Shown in pieces: positions 49,038-57,139 of a stretch of 64,000 nt of DNA. The number at the start of each line of letters is the position of its first letter. Position 1 is the first letter of the stretch. The notes beneath the pieces are model-generated. The model was not told the origin of the DNA. It was given only the letters and a program-made list of their open reading frames with translations, and searched no databases. This DNA is from Piscirickettsiaceae bacterium (lineage in GTDB: Bacteria > Pseudomonadota > Gammaproteobacteria > Nitrosococcales > Methylophagaceae): the NCBI GenBank assembly GCA_013215775.1, contig JABSQO010000003.1:86784-150783 (forward strand), written 5' to 3'. The translations under genes and the position numbers were made by a program.

Positions 49038-49210
49038 TTGGTTCCCCCTTCTGTTTCTAAAACAATCAAACTGGTCAATCCCGCTAACGCCATCGCTGTA
49101 ATCGGCATCGCTAGTTCTAAGTAATTTCCACTAAATAACTCGCTTAGTATGAATATTCCACTTGAAGCAAATACTAGGTTTGCAAAGTAAACTATTAATT
49201 TTGGTAGCAT
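49028..49210 (-). CDS. Small two-span membrane protein
   Basis: The 60-residue protein has two hydrophobic segments (about residues 4-24 and 31-50). It is first of an operon of small genes; a TTGAGATAAT-type promoter element lies 35 bp upstream. Confidence 0.6.
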   Translation of the reverse strand: MLPKLIVYFANLVFASSGIFILSELFSGNYLELAMPITAMALAGLTSLIVLETEGGTKWD

Positions 49211-49244
49211 TTTGTTCCCCTCGTTGTTGTCTTTTCGACTGTTT

Positions 49245-49286
49245 CTATTATCTCAACAAATGCGTGGATTGTTCAGTGGTGACTTA
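49245..49286 (-). promoter_or_regulatory. TTGAGATAAT-type promoter with palindrome half-site
   Basis: The element (49245-49270) has AATCCACG, then TTGTTGAGATAATAG on the minus strand. The palindrome half GTGACTTA is directly upstream (49279-49286), with a poor left half. The start codon is 35 bp away. Confidence 0.6.
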
Positions 49287-49289
49287 CTA

Positions 49290-49952
49290 CTACCATTCCG
49301 GTTCAATGTATTCGTGACATGCAGCACGCCCATTGCCATAACTTAAAACGTATTCCATACCTTCCCACTCTGTATGAGCGTGTTGGTCAACCACTTCTGC
49401 TATGTTCCAGAACTGTGTATTTACGCGAGTGCCATCTCCATGACGATTCTGTGACTTTCGGAAGCCCGTTCTTAGGAGATGTTTTGCTTCTTGTTTGAAT
49501 TGATCTAGGCGTCGATAGTCAATCTTCTCGTCTCTATCCTTCATTTCATTTATGAAAAGCCGAACGCCTACTTGAATCATTTCGTCAAAGGCATCATCCC
49601 AATCGTGTCCGTGAGTGTTCTTGATTTCGACTCGCATTGGGATACCTCGATTATGTACCATCGCAAGATTCATAATGTCGCGGCCAAGCGCCTGTTCTGG
49701 CGTGTGAATTGAGTAGCCATCTCTTTGCAACTCACCCCACTGACCTCTTACGTGCCATATGCCGCCAAGTGCCTCAAGTTCGTCACCGACACTGCCAATA
49801 GCCCTCAGACCATTTTGATGCTCAAGCAGATCGTGGGCAACAAGCAAGCCAGAGCCCATAGCCATACCTTCTGTCGCTCTCATGCCTTTGATTTTCAATC
49901 CCAGTTCGCCTGATAATTGGTCTTCGGCTACTTGTAATCTTACGTATCTCAT
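49290..49952 (-). CDS. Hypothetical protein
   Basis: The 220-residue protein is His- and Asp-rich in its middle (NTHGHDWDDAFDEMIQVGVR) and starts MRYVRLQVAEDQLSGELG. I recognise no family. It is a single-gene unit between two promoter elements. The many His residues might bind metal. Confidence 0.65.
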   Translation of the reverse strand: MRYVRLQVAEDQLSGELGLKIKGMRATEGMAMGSGLLVAHDLLEHQNGLRAIGSVGDELEALGGIWHVRGQWGELQRDGYSIHTPEQALGRDIMNLAMVHNRGIPMRVEIKNTHGHDWDDAFDEMIQVGVRLFINEMKDRDEKIDYRRLDQFKQEAKHLLRTGFRKSQNRHGDGTRVNTQFWNIAEVVDQHAHTEWEGMEYVLSYGNGRAACHEYIEPEW

Positions 49953-49986
49953 TTTCTCTCCCCATTTGTTTGCTTGTTTGACGTTT

Positions 49987-50031
49987 CTAGTATCTCAACA
50001 AGCCTGCGGAATGTAAATCACTTATGACTTA
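49987..50031 (-). promoter_or_regulatory. TTGAGATAAT-type promoter with full palindromic site
   Basis: The element (49987-50012) has ATTCCGCAG, then TTGTTGAGATACTAG. TAAATCACTTATGACTTA (50014-50031) lies directly upstream and overlaps the -35 position. The start codon at 49952 is 35 bp away. Confidence 0.65.
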
Positions 50032-50210
50032 CTTCCTCAATGTTGCGCATGATGATAGATATGAAATGAAATGTCAAACATTGGTGATCATTCTCGCTAC
50101 GCTAACGCTGTTTTGAGCGTTGGTATTGATTGACTGACGCAATGATGTAAGTCTAGTGTTCCGAACGCTTAGAGAGCATTTAAGACGTTCTCCATTGGAA
50201 CGTGTGAGAT
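50032..50210. other. Noncoding gap, low in GG/CC
   Basis: No gene is seen. In style (many ACGC, GCGT, TTGCG words, few GG or CC) this stretch resembles the GG/CC-free island at 37.8 kb but is not free of them. Confidence 0.3.
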
Positions 50211-50237
50211 TAAAAAATAGGGGCTAAAAAGCCCCTA
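50211..50237 (-). terminator. Terminator
   Basis: On the minus strand TAGGGGCT, a short T-loop and AGCCCCTA form an eight-pair stem followed by TTTTTTA. It lies 15 bp after the gene at 50252. Confidence 0.85.
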
Positions 50238-50251
50238 CAACGAAAAAACTG

Positions 50252-50557
50252 TTAAACGAAGGCGGACACTAACGACGCTTCCGTTTCAGTCATTCCTAAC
50301 TTACTTGACATCGCCAAGATTTCATCCTCATCCTTGCGTTCATGTACTGGTTTTGTTTTGGTAACGGTACCCATTGTCGGCACTGGGAGCTTACGTTCCG
50401 ACGCTGGCAAATCAATGCCAGTCAATTCTATTGTCGAGCGAGGCCAAGCGGCGTGGATTCTATCTGCTGCCTTTTTCTCGCTATTTGCTCTGGCGCTAAC
50501 GTGTAGCCCACCATCGACCAAGAAGCTGTAATTGTGAAATTCTGGTTGTTCAGTCAT
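50252..50557 (-). CDS. Hypothetical protein
   Basis: The 101-residue protein has a beta-like start (NYSFLVDGGLHVSARAN) with a helix (EKKAADRIHAAWP), as in small regulatory or double-stranded-RNA-like folds, and a helical end. It lies between two strong terminators. Function unknown. Confidence 0.6.
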   Translation of the reverse strand: MTEQPEFHNYSFLVDGGLHVSARANSEKKAADRIHAAWPRSTIELTGIDLPASERKLPVPTMGTVTKTKPVHERKDEDEILAMSSKLGMTETEASLVSAFV

Positions 50558-50577
50558 ATTGTTCCCCTAACTTATTT

Positions 50578-50605
50578 GAAAATAAAAGAGGGGCTTTCGC
50601 CCCTC
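50578..50605 (-). terminator. Terminator
   Basis: GAGGGGC and GCCCCTC pair around a GAAA-type tetraloop, followed on the minus strand by TTTTATTTTC. It ends the transcript of the gene at 50622. Confidence 0.88.
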
Positions 50606-50621
50606 GATACTGCGTTACCTT

Positions 50622-51389
50622 CTAGTCAATCATTGCGCTCAGTGAGTCCAACAATGTGCTTTCAGGGTTGACATTCATAGTCTTATCATCCATCACCGCA
50701 ATCTTCATCGCTGGTAGAAGTTTGAACATTTGATGTCCTTGTGAGCGAGCCGTTCCCTCACTGTAGCCTTTGACACCATTTGCCTTTTGATCTTTCATGT
50801 GAGTAATTAGGTCAATGGCTGTAATACCCTCTTCGCTGTTTGTCAGGAACTTAATTGCTATTGCTGTGTAGGTTGATAACTTCGCACTACCGTTGACAGC
50901 GCCAATCAAGTTCACAGCTTTCTCGCCAACTTTCACAGCAAGCTGGTCGATAGCATCCAGCAGAGCATCTTGCTGTTTGACCAACTCTTCAGGCTTCAGC
51001 TTGGCGTCCGACAGTTCAAGAACCAATGCTTCGCTCATTTTTTCACCAAGACGTTCACGCAGTACCACTGACTTCTTAGCACCCGCCATCGTGCTTCGTG
51101 TTTTTGCTTTACCTTTGCCTTTCTCTGACAATTCTGTGGTTACTGGAGCATCGTCTTCGCTGGTTACTTCAACAGCATCGGCTTCGGAATCTTGTGCTTC
51201 ATACGCTTCGGTAACCGCCGCTTCATTGTCGAGATCGGTAACCGTTGCCTCTAAATCGTCGTCACTTACTTCAATAGAATCACTTGATGATGGCTCTGCT
51301 AACAAACTATCCAGTTCGTCTAATTCAATATCCGCCATCACTGCGTCATTAACCAATTCTTTCGTTGTTGTTGTTTCTAATTTGCTCAT
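50622..51389 (-). CDS. Hypothetical protein with acidic N-terminal half
   Basis: The 255-residue protein has a disordered, Asp/Glu/Ser/Thr-rich first 90 residues, a basic linker (KGKGKAKTRSTMAGAKKS), and a helical C-terminal domain with TAIAIKFLTNSEEGITAIDL and GYSEGTARSQGHQMFKLLPA, possibly a winged helix. Size and isolated position suggest a well-expressed early protein. No family is recognised. Confidence 0.7.
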   Translation of the reverse strand: MSKLETTTTKELVNDAVMADIELDELDSLLAEPSSSDSIEVSDDDLEATVTDLDNEAAVTEAYEAQDSEADAVEVTSEDDAPVTTELSEKGKGKAKTRSTMAGAKKSVVLRERLGEKMSEALVLELSDAKLKPEELVKQQDALLDAIDQLAVKVGEKAVNLIGAVNGSAKLSTYTAIAIKFLTNSEEGITAIDLITHMKDQKANGVKGYSEGTARSQGHQMFKLLPAMKIAVMDDKTMNVNPESTLLDSLSAMID

Positions 51390-51409
51390 AATAATTACCT
51401 CGTTGTTTC

Positions 51410-51465
51410 GTTGTCTGCTTATTGCAGTGTTTACAGTTTACGTCCTGATCTTAGGATGTAACATC
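51410..51465 (-). promoter_or_regulatory. Possible promoter ahead of the 255-residue gene
   Basis: On the minus strand TTCCGATG, then ACATCCTAAG and TAAACTG resemble the stretch upstream of 45745-45786. It lies 25-75 bp before the start codon at 51389. Confidence 0.35.
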
Positions 51466-51564
51466 GGAACATCTATTGTTCCTGACCTCGCTGATAACTC
51501 TTTATTGCTTCGTCGTTTCAGCCTGTACATCATCTCACTCAGACGTTGGCAAACGAAGTGGTAG

Positions 51565-51844
51565 CTTGAATCTACCAGTGACCGCAAATGTCGCGCGTGT
51601 ATATATAGACCGCGCGAATACTCTCTAAATTAAGGAAGGTATATCGGTAGTGTGTAGGCAGTTTGATACTGCTTGATGATTGTTGGGGTATGATGTGTTT
51701 CGTGGAGTCTTTCCACGAGTGTTATCCAACCCATGATAGGTAGTGGGGGTCTGCTCCCATTCCTCCACTACCTGATTTTTCTGCGTGTACGCCCACCCGC
51801 TTCCTTTCCCTGATAGGATTTCAAGCAGCCAACCGTTTTCTCAA
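51565..51844 (+). ncRNA. Noncoding region with two hairpins, candidate small RNA
   Basis: No gene is seen. On the plus strand CGTGGA and TCCACG form a stem near 51703-51719, and AGGTAGTGG with CCACTACCT near 51740-51776 form a nine-pair stem followed by GATTTTT. A TATGAT hexamer lies about 15 bp before the first stem. This could be a short terminated RNA. Confidence 0.3.
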
Positions 51845-52351
51845 CTACCAAGAGCCTGACATCATAGAACCGATAGGCTTCGGATCATCCGGAATCTCTG
51901 GCTCAACCCACTCGTCATAGTCTTTCAGTTCGTTGTCTGGCTCAACCCACGTAGATTCTTCTTCTTCCGACACATAGTTCGCAATCTCACCTGTTTTCTC
52001 CAGGCGCCAACCACTGTTGGTGTAGCGAGATAGAAATCCTCTGTACGCATCGAGCGCCTCATCTGCCGTGTTGTACTCCTCACTAGCAAGCGGATCTCTA
52101 ACGAATGTAAATGTCACCTGACCTTCACTGTCGACCTTCTCGATTCTATTGCTAACCTGCAACTCAAACGGCGTCCAATACTCTTTTGGCTTCTTATTTA
52201 TATCTCTGACAATTCCGTGCCATCTCGCAGTCACCGTGAACCGATTGTTCAAGAATTGGTCAATCAAACAGTATTCCTCGTCCTCTCTCAAGAACTCCCA
52301 ATCGGCTACTGATACTTTCTGCCCAAACTTGCTAACGTGTCCTGTTGCCAT
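51845..52351 (-). CDS. Hypothetical protein
   Basis: The 168-residue protein begins MATGHVSKFGQKVSVADWEFL and is acidic at its end (EEEESTWVEPDNELKDYDEWVEP) with repeated WVEP words. It overlaps the DUF6283-like gene by one base. Function unknown. Confidence 0.6.
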   Translation of the reverse strand: MATGHVSKFGQKVSVADWEFLREDEEYCLIDQFLNNRFTVTARWHGIVRDINKKPKEYWTPFELQVSNRIEKVDSEGQVTFTFVRDPLASEEYNTADEALDAYRGFLSRYTNSGWRLEKTGEIANYVSEEEESTWVEPDNELKDYDEWVEPEIPDDPKPIGSMMSGSW

Positions 52352-52677
52352 TATCTGCTCTCCTCAATTTCGTTATCTAGCCTGACGCCGGTAGCCTGGT
52401 GTCCGTGATGGTCGATACAGTCTTGCTGACTATCAAACACCAACTCTTCACCAGACAGTTTGAGTGGTATTCTCAATCTATTGGCCGTCCTGACAAACAT
52501 ATTCTCTTCACCTTTGATCAACATGTGACCGGCACATTGCAATGACGTTTCCTTGTGACAAACAAAGGCGTCTGATTCTAGGATCTCCGTCATACGTTCG
52601 TCGCCCAGCCAACCTTCTAAACTGTCTTTTCTAAATGGGCACTTGCCGCATGGCTTCTTAACATTGGGTAGTCTCAT
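52351..52677 (-). CDS. DUF6283-like cysteine-rich protein
   Basis: The 108-residue protein has the family pattern CGKCPFRKD, then GWLGDERM, FVCHKET and CAGHML, with Cys and His likely to bind a metal or iron-sulfur cluster. The family is common in phages and actinobacteria with unknown role. I chose the ATG at 52677, after GAGAGG. A promoter element lies 28 bp upstream. Confidence 0.75.
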   Translation of the reverse strand: MRLPNVKKPCGKCPFRKDSLEGWLGDERMTEILESDAFVCHKETSLQCAGHMLIKGEENMFVRTANRLRIPLKLSGEELVFDSQQDCIDHHGHQATGVRLDNEIEESR

Positions 52678-52704
52678 AGAACCTCTCATTTCGTTTCAGT
52701 ACAT

Positions 52705-52730
52705 CTATTATCTCAATCAGTCGTTGGAAT
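52705..52730 (-). promoter_or_regulatory. TTGAGATAAT-type promoter element
   Basis: On the minus strand ATTCCAACG, then TGATTGAGATAATAG, a near-perfect copy, 28 bp before the start at 52677. Confidence 0.7.
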
Positions 52731-52755
52731 GAGCATCGGTAAACGACAGCCAAAG

Positions 52756-52787
52756 AAAAACCCCGAATCATTTCTGACACGAGGTTT
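52756..52787 (-). terminator. Terminator
   Basis: On the minus strand AACCTCG and CGGGGTT pair (one G-U) around a 14-nt loop, followed by TTTTCTTT. It follows the gene at 52830. Confidence 0.7.
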
Positions 52788-52829
52788 CTCCCAACGAAAC
52801 ACAGAGAGCAATCTGTGTAGGTTAGAAGA

Positions 52830-53102
52830 TTACATCAAATTATTGTAATCTTCAATCTCCTCTTTGGTCATTACTTTAGCCCGACCCATGATGCCGTAAA
52901 ACGCCAACACAGGTACTCTCGCTAATAATGACAGCATGTTAATTACCGATAGGATCATCGCCGCCGCAAGTGAGAGAAGGTTGAATATCAATGGGTGCAA
53001 CACCTCAAACCACAAGTCTAATGGCAAGTGAATGGTCGGGAAGACCACACCCGAATACAGTGAGTGCAAGTAGCTTGGATTTTTCTTCTTAATCTTAACC
53101 AT
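52830..53102 (-). CDS. Small membrane protein
   Basis: The 90-residue protein has two hydrophobic segments (about residues 30-52 and 55-75) and basic ends. It overlaps the coiled-coil gene by 8 bp. Function unknown. Confidence 0.6.
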   Translation of the reverse strand: MVKIKKKNPSYLHSLYSGVVFPTIHLPLDLWFEVLHPLIFNLLSLAAAMILSVINMLSLLARVPVLAFYGIMGRAKVMTKEEIEDYNNLM

Positions 53103-53316
53103 TATCTACAACTCTCCCCTTCATTTTTTTAAGTGCCGCCTTGTACTTGTCATTGGCTAACGTCAGTGCTTCAATCTTCACATCCGTCATTGCCTTTGCT
53201 CTTTTCAACTTCTTATTTTCAGTCAGCAGCCTAGTGTTTATGGCTATCAAATCCATAACCTTGCCGATAGCCTCTTCTTCGGCCATCTCTTCTTCGGTAA
53301 ATATCGTGTCGCTCAT
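53095..53316 (-). CDS. Small coiled-coil protein
   Basis: The 73-residue protein has an acidic start (FTEEEMAEEEAIGKV) and a long helix with heptad pattern. It overlaps both neighbours. Function unknown. Confidence 0.55.
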   Translation of the reverse strand: MSDTIFTEEEMAEEEAIGKVMDLIAINTRLLTENKKLKRAKAMTDVKIEALTLANDKYKAALKKMKGRVVDNG

Positions 53317-53585
53317 TAATTGCCTCCAGAATTTTCAAATCTGAACCAATGCCACCACCTTCTAGCATGTAACTCATCAGCCAGTGCCATTAGATCGTCA
53401 GGCCCAGCAGGGACACCCAAAAAGCCACTTATTTTTGCCATAGCTAGTCCAAAATTCTCAGGAGGCCGAACTGAGTGGGTAATGCCCCATGCAATCAACG
53501 CCTCACTTACGAGTAATTTCTTACCTTTTAATGAGCCGTCACATTTAACCACTCCAGTTTTAAACATTTCAGGATAGTTCGTCAT
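53316..53585 (-). CDS. Hypothetical protein
   Basis: The 89-residue protein is helical with a Trp-rich end (HARRWWHWFRFENSGGN). Start overlaps the previous stop by 4 bp. Function unknown. Confidence 0.55.
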   Translation of the reverse strand: MTNYPEMFKTGVVKCDGSLKGKKLLVSEALIAWGITHSVRPPENFGLAMAKISGFLGVPAGPDDLMALADELHARRWWHWFRFENSGGN

Positions 53586-53926
53586 GACTCGCCTCTTTCT
53601 AGTTGTTCCGTGTACAGCACTTGCTTTTTAAATAGATAATCAGGCGTGTGTCCAAGATCGGTTATCAATTCGTTTATAAAATCCAAAACCGTATCAGCAC
53701 TCTGTCCATTTAGCTTCTTTACAAGCCTCAATGTAACTTCAATCTCTTTCCTATAATTCTCTTTGTATTTAGCGACTTCTCTGTTTAGGTCTGTCACCTG
53801 TTGTTGGAGCTCTTCAATACGCTCTTCTTGGTTCTCACATTCAGCTACGAGCTCCTCTGAGGTTGTTGAAGAAGGTCTCTCAAAAATACGAATTTCTTCT
53901 CTGGCTCTAATTGTTAATTTACTCAT
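53582..53926 (-). CDS. Coiled-coil protein
   Basis: The 114-residue protein has a central coiled coil (EEQIEELQQQVTDLN-type heptads, about residues 28-75). It lies in a run of overlapping small genes. Function unknown. Confidence 0.55.
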   Translation of the reverse strand: MSKLTIRAREEIRIFERPSSTTSEELVAECENQEERIEELQQQVTDLNREVAKYKENYRKEIEVTLRLVKKLNGQSADTVLDFINELITDLGHTPDYLFKKQVLYTEQLERGES

Positions 53927-53927
53927 A

Positions 53928-54236
53928 TCACTTCAAATCCTTAATGTATCGCTGGATCATTTCGTAGTAATAGTGATCGGTTTCATCTTCCTCTATGTCT
54001 AATGAGTCCTTAACAAACTCCATAAGCACTTTCTCTTTCTGCTTATTTGACAGTTCGCCCGTTGCTTTATTGTGGAGTTTCAAAACGTAGTCCCGTAACT
54101 TCTCAGCTTCGGCTACTGTCTCGCCATAACACTCAATGGCATTGCTATGTTCCAAATCAGGCACATCAATACCTGCGGCATACAGTTCACCAAACTCCGT
54201 CTGCATAGTCTTTCCAACTTCAAGTCTCTTTTTCAT
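53928..54236 (-). CDS. Helical acidic protein
   Basis: The 102-residue protein is helical (ETVAEAEKLRDYVLKLHNKA) with an acidic patch (DIEEDETDHYYYEM). The ATG at 54236 has GGGAGA upstream; a TTG at 54242 that overlaps the previous stop could also start it. Function unknown. Confidence 0.55.
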   Translation of the reverse strand: MKKRLEVGKTMQTEFGELYAAGIDVPDLEHSNAIECYGETVAEAEKLRDYVLKLHNKATGELSNKQKEKVLMEFVKDSLDIEEDETDHYYYEMIQRYIKDLK

Positions 54237-54238
54237 AT

Positions 54239-54454
54239 TCAATTCTCCCGCTTCTTGCTATCACCCACAGGCTGATACTCTTGCTTCAAGGGAGATATAG
54301 GCTCGTCATAGTCACTTATCGTATGCAAATGAGTTCCATTAAGCTCAACACAACAAACCGTTATGCCATTCTCTAACTCATAACAAGGTCTGCTCCACCA
54401 ATCCGTATACTTGTATTTAGCCGTTTGTCCGTTGTTTAGTATTAAATCCTTCAT
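54239..54454 (-). CDS. Small beta-rich protein
   Basis: The 71-residue protein starts MKDLILNNGQTAKYKYTDW and is beta-like with a Cys-Cys pair. GAGGTGGG precedes the ATG at 54454. It is the first gene after a palindromic site. Confidence 0.55.
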   Translation of the reverse strand: MKDLILNNGQTAKYKYTDWWSRPCYELENGITVCCVELNGTHLHTISDYDEPISPLKQEYQPVGDSKKREN

Positions 54455-54471
54455 ACCCACCTCGCTATTAA

Positions 54472-54489
54472 TCAATCACTTATGACTTA
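54472..54489 (-). promoter_or_regulatory. Palindromic operator ahead of a small-gene operon
   Basis: TCAATCACTTATGACTTA has three changes from the consensus, all in the left half. TATAAT and a further TAAGTC half-site lie on its upstream side. The start codon at 54454 is 17 bp away. Confidence 0.5.
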
Positions 54490-54537
54490 TTATATAAGTC
54501 AAATAGTGGAATGTCTTAGGCAACTTCTTATCCGCCA

Positions 54538-55188
54538 TCAGACAAACCCCATAGATTTAGCCAACTCAGGATGAGGCTTTAGATAGCACACCTGCTGAGA
54601 TGTAATATCACCCATCATTAATTCAATACATTTCTGTTGTGACAAACCACGAGTACGCATGTAAAACATTTTGTTCTCGAACTCCTCGTTGCCCTCCTCT
54701 TTGCCGTCAAAGAATCCAACAGAATATTCGTCGCCAATGCAGGCGTGGTATTCTTTAAACCGCTCTTGACTTAACATTGAGTATTCGTGAGGTTGTATGT
54801 CAACTTGACCGTTCTCACTAATGATCGTCATTTGCACCTCTGGATTAGGCAGTTCATCGAGACCATCAAAGAACTCTTCAATGCCTTCATCCAGCTTAGT
54901 TCTATCACCATTTTTATAGCGATATAGGGCGCGCAATGCACTATGTTTATTAAGGAATTTCAATTTACCTCTGCTATATCCTCTACCTGTTTTATACGAC
55001 TCGGTAAAGTCAGAATAATCACCATAGGTAGGGTCAGCGTAATCAGTGAAATATCCTTCGACGAAATACTTACTAGGCTTGGCTAGATAGATTCCTAACA
55101 ATAATGGTCTATATTGTTTGCCGACAGGCAACTGCTGAACAACCATTATCCAAGAATACAAATCAATATCTTTAATTTCTTTAGCCAT
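54538..55188 (-). CDS. Hypothetical protein
   Basis: The 216-residue protein is Tyr- and Gly-rich in its middle (DYADPTYGDYSDFTESYKTG) and helical near its end (LSQQKCIELMMGDITSQQV). I recognise no family. It lies 3 bp after the exonuclease gene. Confidence 0.6.
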   Translation of the reverse strand: MAKEIKDIDLYSWIMVVQQLPVGKQYRPLLLGIYLAKPSKYFVEGYFTDYADPTYGDYSDFTESYKTGRGYSRGKLKFLNKHSALRALYRYKNGDRTKLDEGIEEFFDGLDELPNPEVQMTIISENGQVDIQPHEYSMLSQERFKEYHACIGDEYSVGFFDGKEEGNEEFENKMFYMRTRGLSQQKCIELMMGDITSQQVCYLKPHPELAKSMGFV

Positions 55189-55191
55189 CGC

Positions 55192-55764
55192 TTACGCCAC
55201 AGCCTCTATCGCTCTCGGCACATCTGCTAATTTAGGTATCGTGTAAGCACCCTGATCAATACCCTTGAACAAGCACTTCATCATCACGTCCACATCGTAT
55301 TCAGCACCATGCGCTTTGCTAGGGTCATATTCGACGCCCAGAGCGAAGCACAGCTCTTTCAGATTAGGGTTCTTGCCCAGTGGTGTAGCCCATCGAGCTT
55401 CTTTCATCGTACAAAATACTTCTGTCGATGGAATCTCCAACCCAACTCTTGCCAGCTCCATCGCAATGAAGGGACCATCAAAGTTCATGTTGTGTGCAAC
55501 CATTAAGTCAGCATTGGCCATTTGTCTCTGAACTAGAGGCGCAACCTCCGCCCAAGTCTTTTCACCCGCCAACTCTGCAATGCTAATGCCGTGAACCTCT
55601 TGAGCCTTCGCATCAATAGATCGTTTTGGGTTTATTCTGGTCGTGTAACTGTCTACCAGCTCTCGACTGTCGCTGTCATAGGATCTAAAGCAAATCTCAA
55701 CGATTCTATGACCGTCCTCCTGGCTCAATCCTGTTGATTCAATATCTGTGCCTGCAATTATCAT
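55192..55764 (-). CDS. DEDDh exonuclease, DnaQ/Pol III epsilon-like
   Basis: The 190-residue protein has motifs of the proofreading exonuclease family: GTDIESTGL (Asp7, Glu9), VAHNMNFDGPF (motif II Asp) and HGAEYDVDVM (ExoIII His and Asp). It resembles DnaQ more than the DexA-like enzyme at 42990. It may edit phage DNA synthesis or process ends. The ATG at 55764 overlaps the previous stop (ATGA). Confidence 0.87.
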   Translation of the reverse strand: MIIAGTDIESTGLSQEDGHRIVEICFRSYDSDSRELVDSYTTRINPKRSIDAKAQEVHGISIAELAGEKTWAEVAPLVQRQMANADLMVAHNMNFDGPFIAMELARVGLEIPSTEVFCTMKEARWATPLGKNPNLKELCFALGVEYDPSKAHGAEYDVDVMMKCLFKGIDQGAYTIPKLADVPRAIEAVA

Positions 55765-55958
55765 ACTAATATCACCTCTGATCCCATTGGAAAACTCACT
55801 CTGAATCCGCCATTCATATCGTGCTCGGCAAAGCAAACGCCAAGCCCTCTATCCACTTTCATTAACACCCACACAAGTGTGTCCATTTTCATCACATGCT
55901 CATCAGCGCGATTGGCATACTTGAAGCGTTGCAGAATTTTTAGGTCTTCAATTTTCAT
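55761..55958 (-). CDS. Small hypothetical protein
   Basis: The 65-residue protein is beta-rich (DTLVWVLMKVDRGLGVCF). The ATG at 55958 overlaps the previous stop as TGATG. It is in a run of overlapping genes. Function unknown. Confidence 0.55.
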   Translation of the reverse strand: MKIEDLKILQRFKYANRADEHVMKMDTLVWVLMKVDRGLGVCFAEHDMNGGFRVSFPMGSEVILV

Positions 55959-56245
55959 CACCAACTACCCCCTACATATTTTGATTCACTCACTTCCATG
56001 ACCTCTTCTTTCTCAACAACCTTTGCAACAATGGTGGGTTGCTTAATTTCGTCACCCGCCGCCGTTATCAGATTGATAAAGTCAGCACCTATAATGCCGC
56101 TTACGGTCATAAACAATGTGTCCAGCGCTACTCTGTACTGACTATCGGTAATAGCACCACTGCGATGCTTACCAACAAGATATTCAAGAGTCTCGATTGC
56201 CTTTCTATCGAGTTCTTCCTCAACAGTGGGAAGGAAGTCGCTCAC
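55958..56245 (-). CDS. Hypothetical protein
   Basis: The 95-residue protein is helical, with a central hydrophobic region (LFMTVSGIIGADFINLITAAG). It overlaps the Nmad5-like gene by one base. Function unknown. Confidence 0.55.
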   Translation of the reverse strand: MSDFLPTVEEELDRKAIETLEYLVGKHRSGAITDSQYRVALDTLFMTVSGIIGADFINLITAAGDEIKQPTIVAKVVEKEEVMEVSESKYVGGSW

Positions 56246-56826
56246 TAGGCGGCCTTTTTCTCACAGTCAACATTTTCGCCTTTCGCATGACTAATCAAAC
56301 AGTTGATTTTGCTTGGTGGAATTGCAAGAGCGGTCGTTATCTTTTTCTTATCTTCAACCTCTGGTAAATACTTCTCACCTTCTGGCCATTGCTCTAACAA
56401 AGCCTTTATAGAGGTGCAGCCATCCAGCATCGCACGAAGATTTTGCCGAAGGTTGACCCACTCGTCATTAACCACCGCTAGCTTGTCGCTCATTTTTGTA
56501 AATCGTTTGGCGAATTTATGAGTATCGCTATACTCTGGTCGACCAGAGCCCATGTTCCAGCACTTCATATATTCACCCAACTTCAGGTGAGCGCATCCAG
56601 TACCAAAGTACACATAAAACCCATCGTGTGTGCCAAGAATTCTATCCGGTGCTTCGTTTACGTAGTTAAGATCGGCACCCAAGAAGTCCTCTCTTATTTC
56701 TTTGGCGAGAATAGACGCCGCCTTGTCGTATTTCTTTTGGCCAGCCCCCTGCGTATCGAACTTAACATTTTCAATGATTGTCTTTCGATGCGTGCCAGTT
56801 AGTCGGCCTGTTTTTAATTTAATCAT
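56245..56826 (-). CDS. Nmad5-like protein (nucleotide-modification-associated)
   Basis: The 193-residue protein resembles the Nmad5 family in its C-terminal half (LRQNLRAMLDGCTSIKALLEQWPEG and EKYLP), a pattern found in many phage proteins placed near DNA-modification genes. No catalytic residues can be read with confidence. A TTGAGATAAT-type promoter element lies 39 bp upstream. No base-modifying enzyme is identified next to it, but nucleotide kinase, MazG, ThyX and NrdAB genes lie within 8 kb. Confidence 0.6.
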   Translation of the reverse strand: MIKLKTGRLTGTHRKTIIENVKFDTQGAGQKKYDKAASILAKEIREDFLGADLNYVNEAPDRILGTHDGFYVYFGTGCAHLKLGEYMKCWNMGSGRPEYSDTHKFAKRFTKMSDKLAVVNDEWVNLRQNLRAMLDGCTSIKALLEQWPEGEKYLPEVEDKKKITTALAIPPSKINCLISHAKGENVDCEKKAA

Positions 56827-56864
56827 TATTTGCTCCCCTTATTTCTTCGTTTGTTTTACGATTT

Positions 56865-56890
56865 CATTATCTCAATCAGACAATGGAATG
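56865..56890 (-). promoter_or_regulatory. TTGAGATAAT-type promoter element
   Basis: On the minus strand ATTCCATTG, then TGATTGAGATAATG, preceded by CCGAC. It lies 39 bp before the start at 56826. Confidence 0.7.
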
Positions 56891-56901
56891 TCGGTAGGTA
56901 G

Positions 56902-57126
56902 TCAAAACGCATCATCAATGTCTGACGGTCTGCCATCAAGCCAAAGAATTACATCCTCATCAAACGCGCTACCACCTTCGGCAGCCGTTCTCAATTCTGA
57001 CGCCCAGTTTTCCATCTGCTCGATGTCCTCAGCGTTGTCGCCAAACATACCGTGAGGTGGTAACTCGTCAGCTTGCTTTTGCAGTTCTGTCGCTGCCTCT
57101 AAAATTTCATCTTTGTTCTTTTTCAT
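56902..57126 (-). CDS. Small acidic helical protein
   Basis: The 74-residue protein is acidic (ELPPHGMFGDNAEDIEQMENW). AGGGGAGAA-type sequence precedes the ATG at 57126; the longer frame starts inside the kinase gene. Function unknown. Confidence 0.55.
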   Translation of the reverse strand: MKKNKDEILEAATELQKQADELPPHGMFGDNAEDIEQMENWASELRTAAEGGSAFDEDVILWLDGRPSDIDDAF

Positions 57127-57139
57127 AGTTCTCCCCTCG

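Noticed and set aside
50893..51564. 223-codon plus-strand frame
   Set aside because: It lies opposite the 255-residue gene, which has promoter, ribosome site and terminator; the Ser/Thr/Ala-rich product mirrors its acidic N-terminus.
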